Shown: positions 59,939 to 64,000 of the stretch, piece by piece
How positions within the stretch are numbered: position 1 is the stretch's first letter
How the letters are laid out: every line of letters starts with the position of its first letter
From: Iris pallida
Taxonomy: Eukaryota > Streptophyta > Magnoliopsida > Asparagales > Iridaceae
Direction: 5' to 3'
Assembly (NCBI GenBank): GCA_029216955.1
Contig: JANAVB010016199.1
Location: 13,606,489-13,670,488 of the forward strand
Length of the DNA stretch: 64,000 bases
Notes under the pieces: model-generated
What the model was told of the DNA's origin: nothing
Seen by the model: only the letters and a program-made list of their open reading frames with translations
Databases searched by the model: none
Position numbers and translations under genes: made by a program

Positions 59939-61702
59939 TGTAAACCCCCTAAATTTTTACTACAATTTTTATTCTTGGTGTTAATTTTGTTTTTCGTATT
60001 TATACGTCGCGTACGAGTTCGTATTTTTCGTATTTGCTCGTCGAGTACGAATATGTGCGAGGTACATATTTTATAAAAATATTTTATTATGGAATTCAAA
60101 TTTCATATGGTAAATATTTTATTTATTTACATATATTATCTTTATTGTTCGATTTACAAACTGTATTGATTTAATATAAAAAGAGCTATTTACTTTTATT
60201 ATATAATTGATAATTTTGAAAATGATGTTTTACATAAATAACCTTTTACATACGAGATACATGACTTTAAATTCATGGAAATAATTATATTTTCAAAATT
60301 TATTAAATATTAATATTTTATTATTCGAAAAAGTATTTTTAAATAGTGTTTTGGTTTAAATTTAATTGATTGTGATAATTTACAATTGAAAAGATTTTAT
60401 TGACTTATTTTGAATAGCTCTAAATTCAAAATGGTTTAAAACGAGTTTAAATTAATTTGAATTTAATTACGAAATTAGCTTATGGGCGTTTAAACTATCC
60501 TAGTCTTTATCCTAATAGGATTCCTACCTCCTATAAAAGGAGAGGTACTTGCCCTCTTTTTCCATGAACTCCACAACACCAAATTTCCACCCCATTGTGC
60601 ATCGTGTCCGTGCCTTCCATCCACTATATCCATATTAGTACAAATACAGTTATCTCCACCATGTCCGACAACCCCGAACACCGACCCATTCTGTGTCTCG
60701 TATGACACGTGTACAGACTCCATCCTCCTCGTGTCAGGACACACCCCGGACACGACAGCAGCGATCACAGATCACCTTCACTCTCGCTCTCCCGGAAACT
60801 CCCCCTCACTGCCAGCCCCATCGCAATCATCATCATCACCAAAACCGCCCCGTCTCCGTCATCGCAACCACCACTATAGACAACTCCACCACTAGCGTCA
60901 CCTCCGTCGTGACCATCTCGGCCACCACGACCCAAATCGAACCCCCAGTACCATCACCATCTCTACCAGCATTACCACACCCCCACAACCACCGCGGTCA
61001 CCAGTTCCGCTATCCTTGGCAGATCGACACAACGCCTCCTTCCGGTGACGCGCCGCCCACACCAACCGGACACGTCCACCACCGACGCCAGTCACCACCA
61101 CCATCAACCCCCCAAAAATTGTCATCACCACAACCAAAACCCAAGATAATTATACACCACCACCACCACCATTACCTCTGCCACTGACCGTCAGTGCCGA
61201 GGCCTCACGCCATCCGTGTCCGACGAACGCTGCACGCGCGTTCTCCGACGACCCATCAGCACACGCCACTGTGTGGCTGCTCCTGGTGGATGACAGCCAA
61301 GCCTCCGCTCCCCGACGAGATTCCCTCCACCGGAGTTTCTTCAGACCGTGCGCCTCGGCCCGACTTCCTCCGCCTCGTCTTCCTCCGGAGTAGCTTCGCC
61401 GTGCTCTCGTTCCACATCCGCCGAGTCTCGAAACCCCCGCGTGACCGACCGCTCCGCCCTCTCAGGTGAAGCCTCTGGCACCGATCGCTGAGCCCTCCGT
61501 CCGCCTCGTCCCCTCCGAAGAGCGTCGGCGACCGTCCTCCGGTAACCCCCTCTTCTCTCCCGCTTCTTTCTCTCTTTCCCATCTCTCTCTCTCACTGTGT
61601 TGGAATGTGGGATAAGAACAGTAGTTCTTTGAAGTTTATATTATTAGTAATATTATTATAATTATTATTGTTATTATCAATGTATGCTAGGAATTATAAT
61701 AC

Positions 61703-61763
<61 letters not shown>

Positions 61764-63349
61764 GCTACTGCTGGAATGGATAGCTATGAGTTATTACTAT
61801 TATTTATTTTTTTAAAAAATTTCTACATATAATTTTATGATAAATTGTTTCTCATTCTTGTATCATTTACTATTTTCAAAGATTCTATTCTAACTAAATA
61901 TGGTATTGGGCTTTCATTCATTTCAAATTTAGTTTATAACCCTAGTTAAATTATTATATTATTATGTTTGACAAATTTTGGGACTCTTACTGTTAAAATG
62001 ACTTTTAGAATTTCAACATATTTAGTTACATATATTTGACTAACAAAATATAATTTTCAAATATTTTCAAGTATTTTTGCAAAACTATTTTTAGACTAAT
62101 CAAATATGTTATAAATATTTTCTAAATTATTATAAATACTTTTTCCCGTAAATTCTCAATGTCTGTCAATCTTCAATTGTGACTAATTTCCATAATTCTA
62201 TTTTCTCGCAAATTTCGGACCCTTATGCATCGGCCATGGCTATTGGACAAAACAAGACATCACGATCATCGTACCACATCCAACGACACACCAGATAAGA
62301 CACCTTGCCTTTACTATTTACTTTCTTGCTCAATATCATGCATGTTTTATTTCTTATCAAGTTGTTCTTTGAAAACTATATGTAGATGCAAATTACTATA
62401 TTTTATGCAATTGGCTTAGAGTTAAGGGACTACCATATGTTTAGAGCATCTCATAAACTGTCATGATGTGCCATGGGTTGTGTGTGAGTTATGAGTCGCA
62501 TATAGCTTCGGACTTGCGTATCGACCGTACATTGGTGCATACAGGCCGTGCGTTAGGATATAACTGCTAATAGATTGTGTAGAAGACTTGGCAGTTATTA
62601 AGGATTTAAACAGTGTCGTGGAGTCGACACATGTATAGTATCATGGGAAGGGAGGAGACATCTATTAGTGTAGGGGCTACATGTTCAGTACACACATTTT
62701 AGGCCGATAGTGTCTCGTAAGAGCGCTACTTACTGTCCCGGGGCCGACAGTGACTCGGATGAGCGCTACTTTCTACCCATGGCCGATAGTATCTCTTATG
62801 AGCGCTACATACTGCCACTTTTTATCCCTCTATGCTGAACACCTAAGCTCCTGCGTAGAATGTTGTCTTCTAAAGTGCATTGTTTCACCTAAAATAGTTA
62901 GAAACCTTACTCATGTATATTTTCTATTGAGCTCTTACTATTCAGTTATTGGCATGATATTATGTGTTTTGTTACGTCCCTCAGAGGACCTGGTGATCTC
63001 TCCAGGTGTGCGTTTGCGTAATTTCTTGCAGGTGCTCTAGCTAAGGCCATGTCTCCCTTCCTTCCTTCATGATGATTGCTCTTGGACTCATCATTTGCTT
63101 CGCTCGACCAAATCATTTATTTATATATTTCTTTCTTATTTAAACTTAATGGTAGTGGATATGTCTTCGTCCAACGTTTGTACAAATGACTATATCATTA
63201 AAACTTTATATTTGAGGATGAGATTTAGTTTGAGCATGACTTTCTACATTTTACAGCTTAAGTATACATACGAGCCTTTCATTACTCATATGTATACAGC
63301 TGGCATGATACGTATCTAGTCCCAAGTATTTTGGGACTGGGGCGTTACA
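59939..63349 (+). mobile_element. Solo LTR E (3411 bp)
   Basis: Starts TGTAAACCCCC, ends GGGGCGTTACA, flanked by TCCCG duplications (59934-59938, 63350-63354). The antisense frame resumes cleanly beyond it. TATAAAAGG at 60532-60540 gives plus orientation. It holds a CCA/CAC-rich stretch at 60740-61200, a (TTA)n tract at about 61699-61763, and three imperfect ~48-base repeats with GAGCGCTACT at 62710-62810. The GGGGCGT(G/T)ACA ending resembles B, suggesting a Tekay/Del-type source. No internal region, so a recombination product. Confidence 0.85.
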
Positions 63350-63696
63350 TCCCGTAGGCCTCGCAAGATGTCAAACAACATAGCCGGGAGCAGAGCCAAG
63401 GAATGTTTGAAGGCCAGCTTTACAGCTGGCAAAATAAGTACCCGACTAATACGTCCTATGGATCCAGAGCCTCCTGGAACTACGGCTTTCCGTAGCCATA
63501 TCATCAAAAAAGCGTCCAACACTGCTTTCGGACTTAAAGCAGTCAGACTTTGATAAAAGTAGTTACGAACAGTAGAGGTGGATTTTCCCTCGGCATCTAC
63601 TGAGGGTGCAGATACCCCCTCTTCAACCATCAGATCTTCTATCTCGTCAGCAGTATATGCCCTACGCGTGGTGAAATGAACTGTCCCCAGCATGAG

Positions 63697-63744
63697 GGAT
63701 GCTTTGTGAAGATATAATCCGGATGCTTTGTGAAGATATAATCC
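63697..63744. repeat. Exact 24-bp tandem duplication in W antisense exon 2
   Basis: 63697-63720 and 63721-63744 are identical. They duplicate eight codons (HPDYIFTK-type) without shifting the frame, next to the conserved mobile-domain-like block. Confidence 0.9.
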
Positions 63745-64000
63745 ACCCAGGCTTTGATATGTGGCTGAGCCTTCGTCCCGTCCTGTCGTATGCATACGTG
63801 ATGGTGGCAAAGCGGTTCTTTGTACACGACCATCATTTCGGGATATTTGTTATCCAATACTAAAAACTCTTCCTTGTAAGGAGTATATTCCTCATATGGC
63901 TCGTTACCCCATGATAACTTCGAGATGGCGTGCATCTCATCGAGGGCTAAACCCATCTCTCCACGCAAATTGAAGAAAGTCCCGATATTTTGGTTGTATA

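Larger units (their letters stand above)
57068..64000 (-). pseudogene. Antisense mobile-domain-like gene of element W, split by solo LTR E
   Basis: Runs in from the right edge. The exon 2 part is 64000-63355 plus 59938-59081. It includes GEMGLALDEMHAISKLSWG near 63960, WLRKAVVPGGSGS near 63490 and ELPYHYLMGWL near 59880. Intron 2 is 59079-59009 (GTATAC...TTTGTGTAG, phase 0), at the same point as in A and Z. Exon 3, 59008-57068, has a long degenerate Glu/Thr/Pro-rich region (repeats of the EEPVxE/TIEELV type, 58600-57990) and a coiled-coil tail. It is broken by several stops (for example TAG near 58703). Exon 1 is outside the window. Confidence 0.7.

Noticed and set aside
60693..61187. 164-codon ORF with Pro/His/Thr-rich product
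   Set aside because: CCA/CAC low-complexity DNA within solo LTR E; both strands give similar long frames, and no domain is visible.
61256..61595. Arg/Gly/Glu-rich minus-strand ORFs
   Set aside because: GC-rich shadow frames of the same LTR tract, no family recognised.

Overview
The window looks like a repeat-rich stretch of a flowering-plant nuclear genome. It consists almost entirely of LTR retrotransposons nested in one another. I found no convincing host gene, rRNA, tRNA or CRISPR array. Element letters below are mine. Most of the DNA belongs to a Ty3/gypsy Tat-type lineage, recognised by a second, archaeal-type RNase H between RT/RNase H and integrase. The copies are Z (1-~8988), A (9489-27108), Y (~37216-42160) and W (~53100-64000).

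Layout. Z: end of integrase (3-629), hairpin arrays, an antisense gene (7238-1277) split by solo LTR F (4778-6098, duplication GGTCC), then an LTR from 7621. Element B, a Tekay/Del-like chromovirus (8989-36490, duplication ACTAC), sits in that LTR. Element A (duplication GTTCC) sits in the 5' LTR of B. The Z-type LTR resumes at 36496 and runs straight into the truncated pol of Y, so Z and Y appear to share an LTR. The 3' LTR of Y is cut at 42160, where the minus-strand large-LTR element D (42161-52706) begins. W follows: LTR, truncated pol, hairpins, and an antisense gene split by solo LTR E (59939-63349, duplication TCCCG). W runs off the right edge.

How the parts work together. A is the most complete copy: LTR, primer binding site, leader ORF, gag-protease-RT-RNase H-archaeal RNase H-integrase in one frame, then a structured non-coding block, then a convergent gene on the opposite strand, polypurine tract and LTR. 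The convergent gene has its own TATA box, three exons in matching phase and an AATAAA signal. It encodes a protein of about 1365 codons resembling the plant mobile domain, with an acidic/coiled-coil tail. Z and W carry the same gene in decayed form, and Y carries a short unrelated version behind the same promoter and first exon.

Three features go beyond a standard retrotransposon annotation: (i) arrays of small hairpins in all four Tat copies, with a shared 20-nt loop and different but self-complementary stems; (ii) an element-specific short motif (ATGCGGCTC in A, ATGCGCCCA in Y) concentrated in the LTR, in antisense intron 1 and before the polypurine tract; (iii) two copies (Y, W) in which the LTR end is fused directly to the RNase H region, with primer site, gag, protease and RT missing.
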